64,000 bases of DNA from Neisseriaceae bacterium JH1-16. Lineage in GTDB: Bacteria; Pseudomonadota; Gammaproteobacteria; Burkholderiales; Chromobacteriaceae. Below are positions 38,418-47,446 of this stretch, in pieces (position 1 is the first letter of the stretch; each line of letters opens with the position of its first letter). A program made the translations under genes and the position numbers. The stretch covers positions 930,001 through 994,000 of the forward strand of contig JAPDNP010000001.1 in NCBI GenBank assembly GCA_025989215.1, given 5' to 3'. The notes below the pieces were generated by a model that made no database searches, was not told the DNA's origin, and saw only the letters and a list, made by a program, of their open reading frames with translations.

Positions 38418-39434
38418 ATGATTATTGTGATGGCCCGCGGAGCCAGCGATGCCGACATCGCTGCCGTGGTCGAAAAAATCCGCTCGGCGGGCCTTGCCGA
38501 ACACGTTTCGCGCGGCACCGAGCGCACCATCATCGGCGCGGTCGGCGACGAACGCACCCTGACTGCCGACATGTTCGAACCGATGCCCGGCGTGGAGCGG
38601 GCACTGCGGGTGGTCAAGGAATACCGCATCGTGTCGCGCGAGGTGCATCCGGGCAATACCGTTGTCACGGTGCGCGGCGTACCGATCGGCGGCAAGGCCA
38701 TCCAGGTAATCGCCGGCCCTTGCTCGGTGGAAACACCAGAGCAGATGCTGGCTAGCGCACGCGCGGTGCGTGAAGCCGGCTGCCGACTGCTGCGCGGCGG
38801 CGCGTTCAAGCCGCGCAGCAGCCCGTACAGCTTCCAGGGACTCGGCGTCGAGGGGCTGGACTACCTGCAGCAGGCATCGCGTGCCGAGGGCCTGCCTATC
38901 GTCACCGAGCTGATGGACGTGCGTCTGCTGGACACCTTCCTCGAATACGACGTCGACGTGATCCAGATCGGCACGCGCAATATGCAGAACTTCGATCTGC
39001 TCAAAGAGGTTGGCCGAATCAACAAACCGGTGATCCTGAAGCGCGGCCTGTCGGCGACGGTGAACGAGTGGCTGATGGCTGCCGAGTACATCGCCGCCGG
39101 CGGCAACCACAACATTATCTTCTGCGAGCGCGGTGTGCGCGGCTTCGAAACCGCCTACCGCAATATGCTCGACGTCACCGCCATCCCGGTGCTGAAGCGC
39201 GAAACCCACCTGCCGGTGATCGTCGACCCCAGCCACGCCGGCGGCAAGGCTTGGCTGGTGCCGGCTCTGGCCAAGGCGGCGATCGCTGCCGGTGCCGACG
39301 GCCTGCTGGTGGAAATGCACCCAAACCCCTGCGAAGCCTGGTGCGACGCGGACCAGGCGCTGAATCCGGACGAGCTCGCCACTTTGATGCGCGAGCTCGC
39401 CCCGTTGGCCGAAGCCCTCGGCCGAACCCTGTAG
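38418..39434 (+). CDS. aroF: DAHP synthase, type I-beta (with N-terminal regulatory domain)
   Basis: 338 residues. First step of the shikimate pathway: phosphoenolpyruvate + erythrose 4-phosphate. N-terminal 70 residues form the ferredoxin-like/ACT-like domain (MIIVMARGASDADIAAVVEK). Catalytic barrel: QVIAGPCSVET, LLRGGAFKPRSSPYSFQGLG, DVIQIGTRNMQNFDLL, KRGLSATVNEW, ILDPSHAGG-like IVDPSHAGGKAW. This beta subtype resembles Thermotoga/Bacillus enzymes rather than E. coli AroG. Holds two repeat copies (39009, 39404). Confidence 0.95.
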   Translation: MIIVMARGASDADIAAVVEKIRSAGLAEHVSRGTERTIIGAVGDERTLTADMFEPMPGVERALRVVKEYRIVSREVHPGNTVVTVRGVPIGGKAIQVIAGPCSVETPEQMLASARAVREAGCRLLRGGAFKPRSSPYSFQGLGVEGLDYLQQASRAEGLPIVTELMDVRLLDTFLEYDVDVIQIGTRNMQNFDLLKEVGRINKPVILKRGLSATVNEWLMAAEYIAAGGNHNIIFCERGVRGFETAYRNMLDVTAIPVLKRETHLPVIVDPSHAGGKAWLVPALAKAAIAAGADGLLVEMHPNPCEAWCDADQALNPDELATLMRELAPLAEALGRTL

Positions 39435-39462
39435 GCTCCCAAATCCAATAAGGAGAGACGAT

Positions 39463-39909
39463 ATGAGCGTATCCGTAGTCGAGCTGACCCTGATCCAGCA
39501 GGACAATTACCGCATTCGTCTCGACTTCGGCGACGAGGTGCCGGCACTGATCGGCGACGAGCCGCCACCGCTGGGACAGAACGCCGGGCCGGCACCTCAG
39601 CAACTGCTACTGGCCGCAGTTGCCAACTGTCTGGTCGACAGCCTGCATTTCGCCCTGGGCAAATATCACCAGAATGCCTCGCCGCTGCGTGGCGAGGCAC
39701 GCGCCATCCTTGGCCGCAACGAGCACGGCCGGCTGCGCGTGCAGGCCATCGAGGCGACGCTGCGACTCGGTCAGCCGGCCGAGAGCATCGAGTATCTCGA
39801 CCGCATCCTCGGCAGCTTCGAGGATTTCTGCACCGTATCGCAGAGTGTCGGACGCGGCATCCCAACCACGGTGCAGGTACTCGATACCGATGGCCGGGTG
39901 CTGAAGTAG
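39463..39909 (+). CDS. OsmC family peroxiredoxin-like protein
   Basis: 148 residues, GGAG before ATG. QQLLLAAVANCLVDSLHFAL holds the first and GSFEDFCTVSQSVGRGIP the second redox Cys of OsmC/Ohr proteins, which reduce organic or inorganic peroxides. Last gene of the rightward block; strong terminator follows. Confidence 0.88.
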   Translation: MSVSVVELTLIQQDNYRIRLDFGDEVPALIGDEPPPLGQNAGPAPQQLLLAAVANCLVDSLHFALGKYHQNASPLRGEARAILGRNEHGRLRVQAIEATLRLGQPAESIEYLDRILGSFEDFCTVSQSVGRGIPTTVQVLDTDGRVLK

Positions 39910-39937
39910 ACACACGGGCAAGTCATCGAACAAGCAA

Positions 39938-39967
39938 TAAAAAAAGCCAGCATACGCTGGCTTTTTT
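39938..39967. terminator. Bidirectional terminator
   Basis: A-run, stem AAGCCAGC / GCTGGCTT with loop ATAC, then T-run. Serves osmC and the leftward membrane gene; a repeat copy (39979-39988) lies just beside it. Confidence 0.9.
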
Positions 39968-39989
39968 GCGGGTGGCGCTTCGGCCAACC

Positions 39990-40553
39990 TTACAGATGAT
40001 CCAACAATATCGGCACCAGCCAATCGCCACTGAGCAGCACCAGCAGGGGGGCCAGCAAGGCACCACTACCCAGCCAACGCCAGCTGAAACTGGCCTGCGC
40101 CTGCGGCTGCAAGCGGAAGGCGAAGCAGCGGTAGGCCAAGTAACTCATTCCGCACAACAGCGGCGGTAGGGTGCTGTAGGCGAGCAGGATACGCCAGGAA
40201 AACAGCCAGGCCAGCGCGATGAACCCGACCAGCACGGTCAGCTGCGCAAGGAAATACGCCGACAGCAGCGGCGACACCTCGGGAAAGCTGATGCCGCGCC
40301 GACTCAGTCTTCCGTAGCACAGCAGCCAGAGCAGGGCGGTCATAGCCATCAGCGCATAGGGATAGATGAAAGGCAGCCAGATCGGCGTCAGCGGCAGATC
40401 GGGCAGCAACAGCTTGACCGGAATGGCGATCAACCAGTAGCTGGCAAACAGACCGGCGGCAGCGATGCCGCTGCCGCTGACCAGTACACGCCACAAGCCA
40501 TGCAGCAGGAAGAGAGCAATAACAGAGAGCAGAATCACAGTGGCAATCGACAT
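39990..40553 (-). CDS. Multi-pass membrane protein of unknown function
   Basis: 187 residues with about six hydrophobic segments (e.g. IATVILLSVIALFLLHGLW, YALMAMTALLWLLCYG, AQLTVLVGFIALAWLF). No family recognised and no conserved polar motif seen. Starts 2 bases after the DUF484 gene, hence the last gene of the dapF unit. Confidence 0.7.
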   Translation of the reverse strand: MSIATVILLSVIALFLLHGLWRVLVSGSGIAAAGLFASYWLIAIPVKLLLPDLPLTPIWLPFIYPYALMAMTALLWLLCYGRLSRRGISFPEVSPLLSAYFLAQLTVLVGFIALAWLFSWRILLAYSTLPPLLCGMSYLAYRCFAFRLQPQAQASFSWRWLGSGALLAPLLVLLSGDWLVPILLDHL

Positions 40554-40555
40554 GG

Positions 40556-41185
40556 TCAGCCCGCCACGCGGCAGCGCAGCAGGGCAGCGGTGATGAGTTC
40601 GCCCATCTCTGCAAGGTAACGGGTTCGTCGGTCGGCGCCAAAACGGTCCGGATCGTCACTAGCCAGAAGCAGCAGGCCCAGCGTATCACCCTCGCCGCGG
40701 CGCAACGGCACTTGAGCGAACGACTGCAGGGCCGGCTCGGCAGGCAACCAGCTCATCAGTTCATCGTTGACGTAATGGCCGCAGCGCGGACCGACCAGCT
40801 GTTCGGCATAATGGCGCAACGCCGCTGAAACCGGGGAGCTGACAACGCCATCGCCCCACCAGCGCAATGCTACCCGCTCCAGACCGAACAGACCGTCGAA
40901 CAGGATCGGCAGGCGTGCAAGCAGCAAGTCGAAGTCGTGCGCCTCGATCAGGGCCAGAGCCAGACGATGCTGGCGCTGCTGAATCAGATCATTGTCTTCG
41001 GCGCGGCCAAGCAGCAAGTGCAGGTTTTGCTCCAACTGCCGGTAACGCCCCTTGCTTTCGCTCAGTTGGCGCTCGGCCAGCGGAATCACCCGTTCGTGTG
41101 CCGGACTCAAGCCGAACTGGCGCGCATGTCGGTCGAGAAACTCCGGGTTGTCCGAAAGAAAATCGAGAATGTCCTCTGCCTGCAT
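40556..41185 (-). CDS. DUF484 family protein (GAF-like)
   Basis: 209 residues from ATG 41185 (MQAEDILDFLSDNPEFLDRH is the family start; an ATG at 41206 adds 7). Coiled region RYRQLEQNLHLLLGRAEDND, then a GAF-like domain ending LGLLLLASDDPDRFGADRRT. The gene regularly lies after dapF and before xerC in proteobacteria; here xerC is replaced by an unrelated membrane gene. Function unknown. Confidence 0.88.
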   Translation of the reverse strand: MQAEDILDFLSDNPEFLDRHARQFGLSPAHERVIPLAERQLSESKGRYRQLEQNLHLLLGRAEDNDLIQQRQHRLALALIEAHDFDLLLARLPILFDGLFGLERVALRWWGDGVVSSPVSAALRHYAEQLVGPRCGHYVNDELMSWLPAEPALQSFAQVPLRRGEGDTLGLLLLASDDPDRFGADRRTRYLAEMGELITAALLRCRVAG

Positions 41186-41209
41186 TGCCTCACCCTGATC
41201 GCGCATCGC

Positions 41210-42040
41210 TTACAAATCGATTTCGCCGGTAAACACTGTCACCGCCGGCCCGGTCATCAGTACCGGCTCACCTTCGCCGGCCCACTCGATGGTCAGGTCG
41301 CCGCCAAGCGCATGCACCGTCACCGCCGCGTCGAGCAGCCCCCGACGGATACCCGCCACCACCGCAGCGCAGGCACCGGTGCCGCAGGCCAGCGTCTCGC
41401 CGGCACCGCGTTCGTATACCCGTAGCCGGATCTCATCACGCGCGACAATCTGCATGAAGCCGGCGTTGACCCGCTCCGGGAAGCGCGGGTGCAGCTCGAT
41501 CGCCGGGCCGACTTCCTCGACCGGGGCGGTGTCGACGCTGTCGACCACCTGTACCGCGTGCGGGTTGCCCATCGATACCACGCTGATCTCGACGGTACGC
41601 CCGGCCGCTTCCAGCGGGTAGCTGATCGCTTCTTTATCGGCCACGAATGGAATCTGTGCAGGCGCAAAGCGTGGCACGCCCATGTCGACGGTGATGGTCC
41701 CCGCCTTGTCGAGCTTGGGCACGATCACGCCCTTGGCGGTCTCGACGCGGATCGACTGCTTGTTGGTCAGACGCTGCTCGGTGACGAAGCGCACGAAACA
41801 GCGTGCTCCGTTGCCGCACTGCTCGACCTCGCCGCCATCGTTGTTGAAGATGCGATAGCGGAAATCGTTTTCAGGCTGTTCCGGCGCACTGACCAGCAGC
41901 AGCTGGTCGAAACCGATGCCGAAGCGCCGGTCACCCAAGGCCTTGATTTGCTTTGGGGTCAGCTCGATCGACTGACGCACGCCATCGACCACGACGAAGT
42001 CGTTGCCGAGGCCGTGCATTTTGCTGAACTTTAGTTTCAT
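41210..42040 (-). CDS. dapF: Diaminopimelate epimerase
   Basis: 276 residues. Interconverts LL- and meso-diaminopimelate for lysine and peptidoglycan. Both catalytic cysteines are visible: [10 protein letters not shown] and [10 protein letters not shown]. Start [20 protein letters not shown] is invariant in the family. First gene of the leftward unit; a repeat copy (42057) lies 17 bases upstream. Confidence 0.97.
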   Translation of the reverse strand: MKLKFSKMHGLGNDFVVVDGVRQSIELTPKQIKALGDRRFGIGFDQLLLVSAPEQPENDFRYRIFNNDGGEVEQCGNGARCFVRFVTEQRLTNKQSIRVETAKGVIVPKLDKAGTITVDMGVPRFAPAQIPFVADKEAISYPLEAAGRTVEISVVSMGNPHAVQVVDSVDTAPVEEVGPAIELHPRFPERVNAGFMQIVARDEIRLRVYERGAGETLACGTGACAAVVAGIRRGLLDAAVTVHALGGDLTIEWAGEGEPVLMTGPAVTVFTGEIDL

Positions 42041-42130
42041 GGAAATGTCTGTCGGGGTTGGCCGAAAAATGCCCCATCATAGCGCAAATGCGCGCCCGCA
42101 CAACGGCGATGCCGACCGCATTGACACCTT

Positions 42131-42146
42131 ACTAACCGGTAAGTAG
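42131..42146. promoter_or_regulatory. Palindromic operator of the TetR gene
   Basis: TACTAACCGGTAAGTA is a 16-base near-perfect palindrome (one mismatched pair) right before the tetR start, with TTGACA at 42121-42126. This layout suggests autorepression. Confidence 0.6.
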
Positions 42147-42156
42147 AGTGGGCCGG

Positions 42157-42810
42157 ATGAACGACCCGCACGCCGCGCGGCAGGACACGCGCAAGAAAAT
42201 CCTCGACTTGGCCGAGGCCCTGTGGCTGGGCCGCGGCTTCAATAGTTTCAGCTATCAGCATATCAGCCGCGAACTGGGCGTAAAGAACGCCGCCATCCAT
42301 TATCACTACCCCCGCAAGACCGACCTCGGCGTCGCGTTGATCGAGCGTTATCGGCGTCGTTTCGGCCGCTTCGCCGAGGCGCAGGCCGGCCTCGACCCCC
42401 GCGAACAGCTCGAACAGTACTTCGGCCTGACCGACGCCTACCACGACCAGGATGGGCAGATCTGCCCGAGCGGGGTGCTGTCCAGCGATTTCCCGACCCT
42501 GCCCGACGAGATGCAGCAGGCGGCGCAGGCCTTCGTGGCCGAGATGCGCACCTGGGCGGTCGCGATTCTGCGCGAGGGACGGGAGCGGGGGGTGATGCAG
42601 TATCCCGGCTCGCCCGAGGCGATGGGCGAGCTGGTTTTTGCCGCGCTGCAGGGGGCCCTGCAGCTGGCACGGCTCGATAGGACTGCATTGCCGGCGATCA
42701 AGCAGCAGGTGCGCTGCCTGCTCGGCTTTGCCGATGCCGAACCACACCACGAGGAAGACCATGACAACACAAAAAAATCGCATGAGCCGCATCGCCGACA
42801 AGGCGAATAA
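42157..42810 (+). CDS. TetR/AcrR family regulator
   Basis: 217 residues from ATG 42157 (GTG 42148 is in frame). N-terminal helix-turn-helix DTRKKILDLAEALWLGRGFN, FSYQHISRELGVKNAAIHYH, YPRKTDLGVALIERY. The ligand domain holds QICPSGVLSSDFPTLPDEMQ, as in the AcuR/NemR-like group. Its end overlaps the DUF4442 gene by 50 bases; with the crotonase gene it forms an acyl-CoA-related unit it probably regulates. Confidence 0.88.
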   Translation: MNDPHAARQDTRKKILDLAEALWLGRGFNSFSYQHISRELGVKNAAIHYHYPRKTDLGVALIERYRRRFGRFAEAQAGLDPREQLEQYFGLTDAYHDQDGQICPSGVLSSDFPTLPDEMQQAAQAFVAEMRTWAVAILREGRERGVMQYPGSPEAMGELVFAALQGALQLARLDRTALPAIKQQVRCLLGFADAEPHHEEDHDNTKKSHEPHRRQGE

Positions 42811-43258
42811 TCTGCCGGAGGGGCTGCGCAGCTTCGTACTGTCCAAGATGTTCGGCCGCATCGTGCCGTTCCTGTCCACCGCCAGCGTACGCTTCGAGAA
42901 CGTCGCTCCGGAGCGCCTGGTGGTGTCGATCCGCAATCAGCGCAAGGTGCAGAACCACATCAAGGGCGTGCACGCCGCCGCGATGGCGCTGTTGGCCGAA
43001 ACCGCCACCGGCTTCGTAGTCGGCCTCAACGTACCGGACGACAAGCTGATGCTGCTCAAGTCGATGAAGGTGGACTACCTGAAACGGGCACAGGGCAATA
43101 TGCGCGCGACTGCCACGCTGACGCCTGAACAGATCGCCTCGTTCCACCAAGTGGAGAAGGGCGACGTGACCGTGGCGGTCAGCGTCACCGACGACAGTGG
43201 CCAGGAGCCGATCCGCTGCGAGATGGTGTGGGCCTGGATTCCGAAGAAGCGTTCTTAA
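42761..43258 (+). CDS. DUF4442 hotdog-fold protein (thioesterase-like)
   Basis: 165 residues from ATG 42761, with GAGGAAG upstream. The region RNQRKVQNHIKGVHAAAMAL, LAETATGFVVGLNVPDDKLM, KVDYLKRAQGNMRATATL matches DUF4442, a hotdog-fold family related to acyl-CoA thioesterases. Starts inside the tetR gene. Repeat copy at 42991 codes for the LLAET stretch. Confidence 0.85.
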   Translation: MTTQKNRMSRIADKANNLPEGLRSFVLSKMFGRIVPFLSTASVRFENVAPERLVVSIRNQRKVQNHIKGVHAAAMALLAETATGFVVGLNVPDDKLMLLKSMKVDYLKRAQGNMRATATLTPEQIASFHQVEKGDVTVAVSVTDDSGQEPIRCEMVWAWIPKKRS

Positions 43259-43282
43259 ACGCCGCCACGAGGGGAAACTGAC

Positions 43283-44095
43283 ATGGAATTCACTGCACTG
43301 ACACTGAATGTTGCCGATCATGTGGCCGAAATCACCCTGAACCGCCCAGGCAAGGCCAATGCGCTCGACGCGGCGCTGTGGGACGAACTGAAACGCGCGC
43401 TCGAGTGGTGCGACCGCAGCGCCGAGGTACGTGCGGTGGTGCTGTCCGGCGCGGGCAAGCACTTCTGTTCCGGCATTGACATCTCGATGTTGACCGGCCT
43501 GGAAGGGCAGCTCGACAAGCACTGCGAGGCGCGCAAGCGCGAGCAGCTGCGCGAAACGATCCTGGAGCTGCAAGCCACCGTTAACAGTCTGGAGAAATGC
43601 CACAAGCCGGTGATCGCCGCGATCCACGGCGCCTGCGTCGGCGGCGGGCTCGACGTGGCGCTGGCGGCCGACTTCCGCTACGCGAGCCGCGATGCGCTGT
43701 TCAGCGTGCGCGAGGTGGCGATGGGCATGGTCGCCGACGTCGGCTCGCTGCAGCGCTTGCCGGGCGTGGTCGGGCAGGGCATCGCTCGCGAACTCGCCTA
43801 CACCGCGCGCGATATCAACGCCGACGAGGCGCTGCGCGTCGGCCTGGTCAACCGGGTTCTGGACGATATCGGCGCCTGCCGCGACGCCGCGCTATCCACC
43901 GCCCGCCAGATCGCCGCGCAGTCGCCGCTGGCTGTGCGCGGCAGCAAGCAGATACTCAACTACAGCCGCGATCATAGCGTCGCGGATAGTCTTGACTATG
44001 TGGCGACCTGGAACGCCGCGATGTTCCTATCCGAGGACATCAAGGAAGCGATCGGCGCTCAGGTGATGGGACGGCCGGCCAACTTCCGCGACTAG
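43283..44095 (+). CDS. Enoyl-CoA hydratase/isomerase (dienoyl-CoA isomerase-like)
   Basis: 270 residues of the crotonase family. Oxyanion-hole blocks GKHFCSGIDISML and IHGACVGGGLDVALAADFRY. The region SVREVAMGMVADVGSLQRLP carries the Glu and Asp seen in delta3,5-delta2,4-dienoyl-CoA isomerases rather than the plain hydratase pair. C-terminal YVATWNAAMFLSEDIKEAI is normal. Likely acts in unsaturated fatty acid oxidation. Follows the DUF4442 gene by 24 bases. Confidence 0.87.
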   Translation: MEFTALTLNVADHVAEITLNRPGKANALDAALWDELKRALEWCDRSAEVRAVVLSGAGKHFCSGIDISMLTGLEGQLDKHCEARKREQLRETILELQATVNSLEKCHKPVIAAIHGACVGGGLDVALAADFRYASRDALFSVREVAMGMVADVGSLQRLPGVVGQGIARELAYTARDINADEALRVGLVNRVLDDIGACRDAALSTARQIAAQSPLAVRGSKQILNYSRDHSVADSLDYVATWNAAMFLSEDIKEAIGAQVMGRPANFRD

Positions 44096-44186
44096 AGGGA
44101 AGAGACTGGGATCGCCGAGGTCATCGTATTGACACAAAATTGGCCTACACTGATCAGGCGTAATCCTAATTTCCTCTCTTTCATGG

Positions 44187-44210
44187 CCCCGCTTCGGCGG
44201 GGTTTTGTTT
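44187..44210 (+). terminator. Terminator after the crotonase gene
   Basis: Stem CCCCGC / GCGGGG with tetraloop TTCG and T-rich tail (TTTTGTTTTT). The rest of the gap to benE (44211-44437) shows nothing definite. Confidence 0.85.
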
Positions 44211-44437
44211 TTCCGACACCCGCATAGACGCGGGGCGGACCGATACACTCCATTCATCGAGCAGGGCTAGCCCCCTCTCCGACACGATGAGCTCTCCCGC
44301 ATTGCGCACCGGCCTAGATCGAGCCCAAGGCATGAGCCGAGCCTATGCTGGCATCCTGATCACGCCGATGGTATGGTCGATGTCGACAATCGACAACCCG
44401 CCCCATACCGGGCGGCTCCACCACTCATCGTCCTGCC

Positions 44438-45613
44438 ATGCGTTTACTCAAAGACCTGTCCGCCTCGGCGATCATCGCCGGCTTCGTTACCGTGCTGGTC
44501 GGCTTCACCAGCTCCGCCGTCATCGTTTTCCAGGCCGCCAACGCGCTAGGCGCCAGCCAGGCGCAGATCGCCTCCTGGATGTGGGCACTTGGCCTCGGCA
44601 TGGGGCTCACCTGCATCGGTCTGTCGCTGCGTTACCGCGTCCCGGTGGTCACCGCCTGGTCGACGCCGGGCGCGGCGATGCTGATCACCAGCGCCGCCGG
44701 CGTACCGATGGAGCAGGCGATCGGTGCCTTTCTGGTGTCGGCACTGCTGATCACCCTGGTCGGCTTCACCGGCTGGTTCGAACGCGCGATCAAACGCATC
44801 CCAGTGTCGCTGGCCTCCGGCATGCTGGCCGGGGTGCTGCTGCACTTCGGCCTGAATGTGTTCGTGGCGATGCAGACCCAGTTCACCCTGGTGCTGGCGA
44901 TGTTTGTCGCCTACCTGCTGGCGCGCCGCCTGGTGCCACGCTATGCGATCATCGCCGCCTTGCTGGTGGGCTGCAGCATCGCGCTGTTGAACGGGCAGTT
45001 ACACCTGCAGGGACTGCACTTCGAGTTGGCCGAACCGGTCTTCACCATGCCGCGCTTCACCACCAGCGCACTGATCGGCGTGGCGCTGCCGCTGTTCATC
45101 GTGACCATGGCCTCGCAGAACGTGCCAGGGGTGGCCGTGCTGCGCGCCTCCGGCTATCAGGCGCCGATTTCGCCGGTGATTGGCTGGACCGGCATCGCCA
45201 CCTTGCTGCTGGCGCCATTCGGGGCCTATGCACTCAATCTCGCGGCGATCACCGCGGCCATCTGCATGGGTCGCGAGGCGCACGAGGATGCCGACCGTCG
45301 CTACGTGGCCGCGGTATCGGCTGGCGTGTTCTATCTATTGATAGGTCTGTTCGGTGCAACGGTAAGCGCGCTGTTCGCTGCGTTTCCGAAGGAACTGATC
45401 CTGGCGATCGCTGGTCTGGCTCTACTGGGCACGGTGGGAAATGGCCTCGCCACCGCATTGCGCGACGAACAGGACCGCGAACCGGCGCTGATCACCTTTC
45501 TGGTGACCGCGTCCGGCATGAGTCTGTTCGGTGTCGGCTCGGCATTCTGGGGACTGGTGGCCGGCGTACTGGCGCTGCTGTTCGCTCAGTTGAAGCGACC
45601 GAAGCCGCAATGA
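44438..45613 (+). CDS. benE: Benzoate/H+ symporter family protein (BenE)
   Basis: 391 residues with about 11-12 membrane segments. DLSASAIIAGFVTVLVGFTS start, VPVVTAWSTPGAAMLITSA and TMASQNVPGVAVLRASGYQ are signature stretches of BenE (NCS2-like fold). Known members import benzoate, but no benzoate genes lie nearby, so the substrate may differ. Repeat copy at 45025. Confidence 0.92.
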   Translation: MRLLKDLSASAIIAGFVTVLVGFTSSAVIVFQAANALGASQAQIASWMWALGLGMGLTCIGLSLRYRVPVVTAWSTPGAAMLITSAAGVPMEQAIGAFLVSALLITLVGFTGWFERAIKRIPVSLASGMLAGVLLHFGLNVFVAMQTQFTLVLAMFVAYLLARRLVPRYAIIAALLVGCSIALLNGQLHLQGLHFELAEPVFTMPRFTTSALIGVALPLFIVTMASQNVPGVAVLRASGYQAPISPVIGWTGIATLLLAPFGAYALNLAAITAAICMGREAHEDADRRYVAAVSAGVFYLLIGLFGATVSALFAAFPKELILAIAGLALLGTVGNGLATALRDEQDREPALITFLVTASGMSLFGVGSAFWGLVAGVLALLFAQLKRPKPQ

Positions 45614-45678
45614 GTCCGACAAACACGGCGCCCACCGGGGCGCCGCATCGAATTTGACTGACTGATAAAGGGAACGCG

Positions 45679-45984
45679 ATGAACGCCGCGAAGAAAATCC
45701 GCAAGCTAATCCAGGAGGGCGAGAGCCCCGAGCAATTGCAGGTGTTGAAGGACCTGGCGGCGGCGCTGGAGCTGAACCGCCCCTTCGACCTGGCGGCCCT
45801 GTACGAAATCGACCAGCGTTATTTCGACCTGGCGATCGACCTGCTGCAAGACTGGCGCTTCGACCACCACATCGCCTCGCGCAGCAAGTTATTGGAACAG
45901 CTGCTTATCGAGATTGCCCCTGATCTGAAGGTTGAAGTGCCGGCCGAGGCCCTGAAGGAGCCGGAGGACGAAAGCAAGGCGTGA
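45679..45984 (+). CDS. Small acidic conserved hypothetical protein
   Basis: 101 residues, all-helical composition, with AAKKIRKLIQEGESPEQLQV and ERYFDLAI-like YEIDQRYFDLAIDLLQDWRF, acidic C-terminus. AAGGGA 7 bases before ATG. Follows benE by 65 bases. No function known to me. Confidence 0.65.
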   Translation: MNAAKKIRKLIQEGESPEQLQVLKDLAAALELNRPFDLAALYEIDQRYFDLAIDLLQDWRFDHHIASRSKLLEQLLIEIAPDLKVEVPAEALKEPEDESKA

Positions 45985-46006
45985 TGCCGCTCGATCCGGC
46001 CCCGGT

Positions 46007-46225
46007 TCAATGGTGCCGGCGGCGCACCGGTTTGCGATGATGATGCGTTGGGTGCGGTTGGTGCTCGACCGGCTGCGCCGTGCGCACCGGTGATGGCGGC
46101 TCCGCATGTTCAGTCACCAGATTGGTGCTGCCGTTCACGCGATTAGCGTAGGCCGGCGAGGGCAAGGCATGAGCCAACGCCGGCAGACCCAGCATCAACA
46201 GCGAAAAGAAGACTGCCTGTTTCAT
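46007..46225 (-). CDS. Small secreted His-rich protein
   Basis: 72 residues. Signal peptide (KQAVFFSLLMLGLPALAHAL) and a His/Pro/Arg-rich tail ending HPTHHHRKPVRRRHH. May bind metal ions in the periplasm. Weak ribosome site (GGGA). Shares character with the gene at 47004. Confidence 0.55.
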   Translation of the reverse strand: MKQAVFFSLLMLGLPALAHALPSPAYANRVNGSTNLVTEHAEPPSPVRTAQPVEHQPHPTHHHRKPVRRRHH

Positions 46226-46274
46226 TAAGATTCCCAGTTTTTCATAATCAACAAGGTGCGCGACGAATGCACCT

Positions 46275-46889
46275 TCACAGCAGTCGATGCTGCTGCAGGG
46301 TCAGTTCCAGCGCTTCGGCCGACTCGAAGTGGTGACCATGCAAACCCGCCTCGATCGCCCCTGCCACGTTGGCCGAAAGGTCGTCGACGAACAGTACCTC
46401 GCCAGGCGCAACATCCAGCCGGTCCAGACAGCGCAGAAACACCTCGGGGGCTGGCTTGGCGGCACCGAACTCGGCCGACGCATGGACCTCGGCGCCGAAC
46501 ACCTCGGCCACCGCCGGACACAGCTGGCGAATATGCTCGGCGACCAATCGGCTGTTATTGGTCAGCACCGCCACGCGCCACCGCTCGGCCAAGCTGCTCG
46601 CTAACGCCAGCACCTCGTGATGCGGCGCCATCGCCGCCTGGCGCGCCGCCAGCCAGATGTCCCGCGTGACGCGGCAACCTAGCCGCTCGCCCATCTCCGC
46701 CAGATATTCCTGCTCGTTCAACTCGCCCGCATCGGCGCGGGCCTCCAGGCCCGACGCCCAGATCGCCTGGCGCACCGCTTCCGGATCACGCCCGGTCGCC
46801 CCCGCCATGCTAGCGACCCGGGCGGAACGATCGTAGTGACACAGTACGTCGTCGAGATCGAACAGGACGAGAGTAGGAGGAGTCGGCAT
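46275..46889 (-). CDS. HAD-superfamily hydrolase (HAD-IA, YihX-like)
   Basis: 204 residues. Motif I VLFDLDDVLCHYD with the nucleophile Asp, motif II VLTNNS, lysine in FGAAKPAPEVFLRCLDRL, motif IV LFVDDLSANVAGA. Cap domain of the small alpha-helical type. Probably dephosphorylates a small metabolite. Repeat copy at 46368 codes within SANVAG. Confidence 0.9.
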   Translation of the reverse strand: MPTPPTLVLFDLDDVLCHYDRSARVASMAGATGRDPEAVRQAIWASGLEARADAGELNEQEYLAEMGERLGCRVTRDIWLAARQAAMAPHHEVLALASSLAERWRVAVLTNNSRLVAEHIRQLCPAVAEVFGAEVHASAEFGAAKPAPEVFLRCLDRLDVAPGEVLFVDDLSANVAGAIEAGLHGHHFESAEALELTLQQHRLL

Positions 46890-47003
46890 GGCAGTGGTCC
46901 GGCGTGTGGGGCCTTCATTCTGTCAGAGCACGCCGGGCCGGACCACTGTGTGTCGATGCAACGGTGCAGTGGCCCTGATCACGCTTACCCAGCGGGGCCC
47001 CCA

Positions 47004-47231
47004 TCAGCGCGGATAAGGGCGATACGGTGGGCGATGGTAATGGTGCGGCGGACGGTGATGCGGGCGATAGTGCGGCGGCCGGTGGGCCGGGCGGTGGTGC
47101 CAGTACTTCGGCGGCGGCTTGTGGTAGTGATGATGGTGCGGCGGCGGCACGTACCTGGGCGGGCCGGCATTGGCGGCGCCGGCAAACAGGGCGACGCCAG
47201 CCAATGCCAGCGAGATCACGAGTTTTTTCAT
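47004..47231 (-). CDS. Small secreted His/Pro/Tyr-rich protein
   Basis: 75 residues from ATG 47231 (CAAGGATG region upstream). Signal peptide KKLVISLALAGVALFAGAANA, then a mature part built of His, Pro, Arg and Tyr (PPHHHHYHKPPPKYWHHRP, then RPPHYRPHH units). Strong candidate for periplasmic nickel, zinc or copper binding; copCD lies just downstream on the same strand but after a hairpin. Known family not identified. Confidence 0.65.
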   Translation of the reverse strand: MKKLVISLALAGVALFAGAANAGPPRYVPPPHHHHYHKPPPKYWHHRPAHRPPHYRPHHRPPHHYHRPPYRPYPR

Positions 47232-47356
47232 TATTCTCATCCTTGTTGAGGGAGCGGATGAGCCAAGCTTAGGCGGGGTCAAGCTTCACAGTTGTTAGGA
47301 AACGTTAAGAAATGTAAGGGCCACCAATAAAACCCGCTGCAGCAACCCTGACTTGA

Positions 47357-47386
47357 TGCACGGCCACCAACTGCAGTGGCCGTGCA
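47357..47386 (-). terminator. Hairpin after copD
   Basis: Perfect 11-base stem TGCACGGCCAC / GTGGCCGTGCA with an 8-base loop; no clear T-run on the minus strand. Confidence 0.55.
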
Positions 47387-47446
47387 ATAGCGTCAAGAGC
47401 GTTTTGTCAGCGGCCCCAACCGCCGTCGCGGATAACGGCACCGATC

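Noticed and set aside
44287-45657. 456-codon frame in the other plus frame over benE
   Set aside because: Arg/Gly-rich text without membrane segments; benE in the neighbouring frame is clear.
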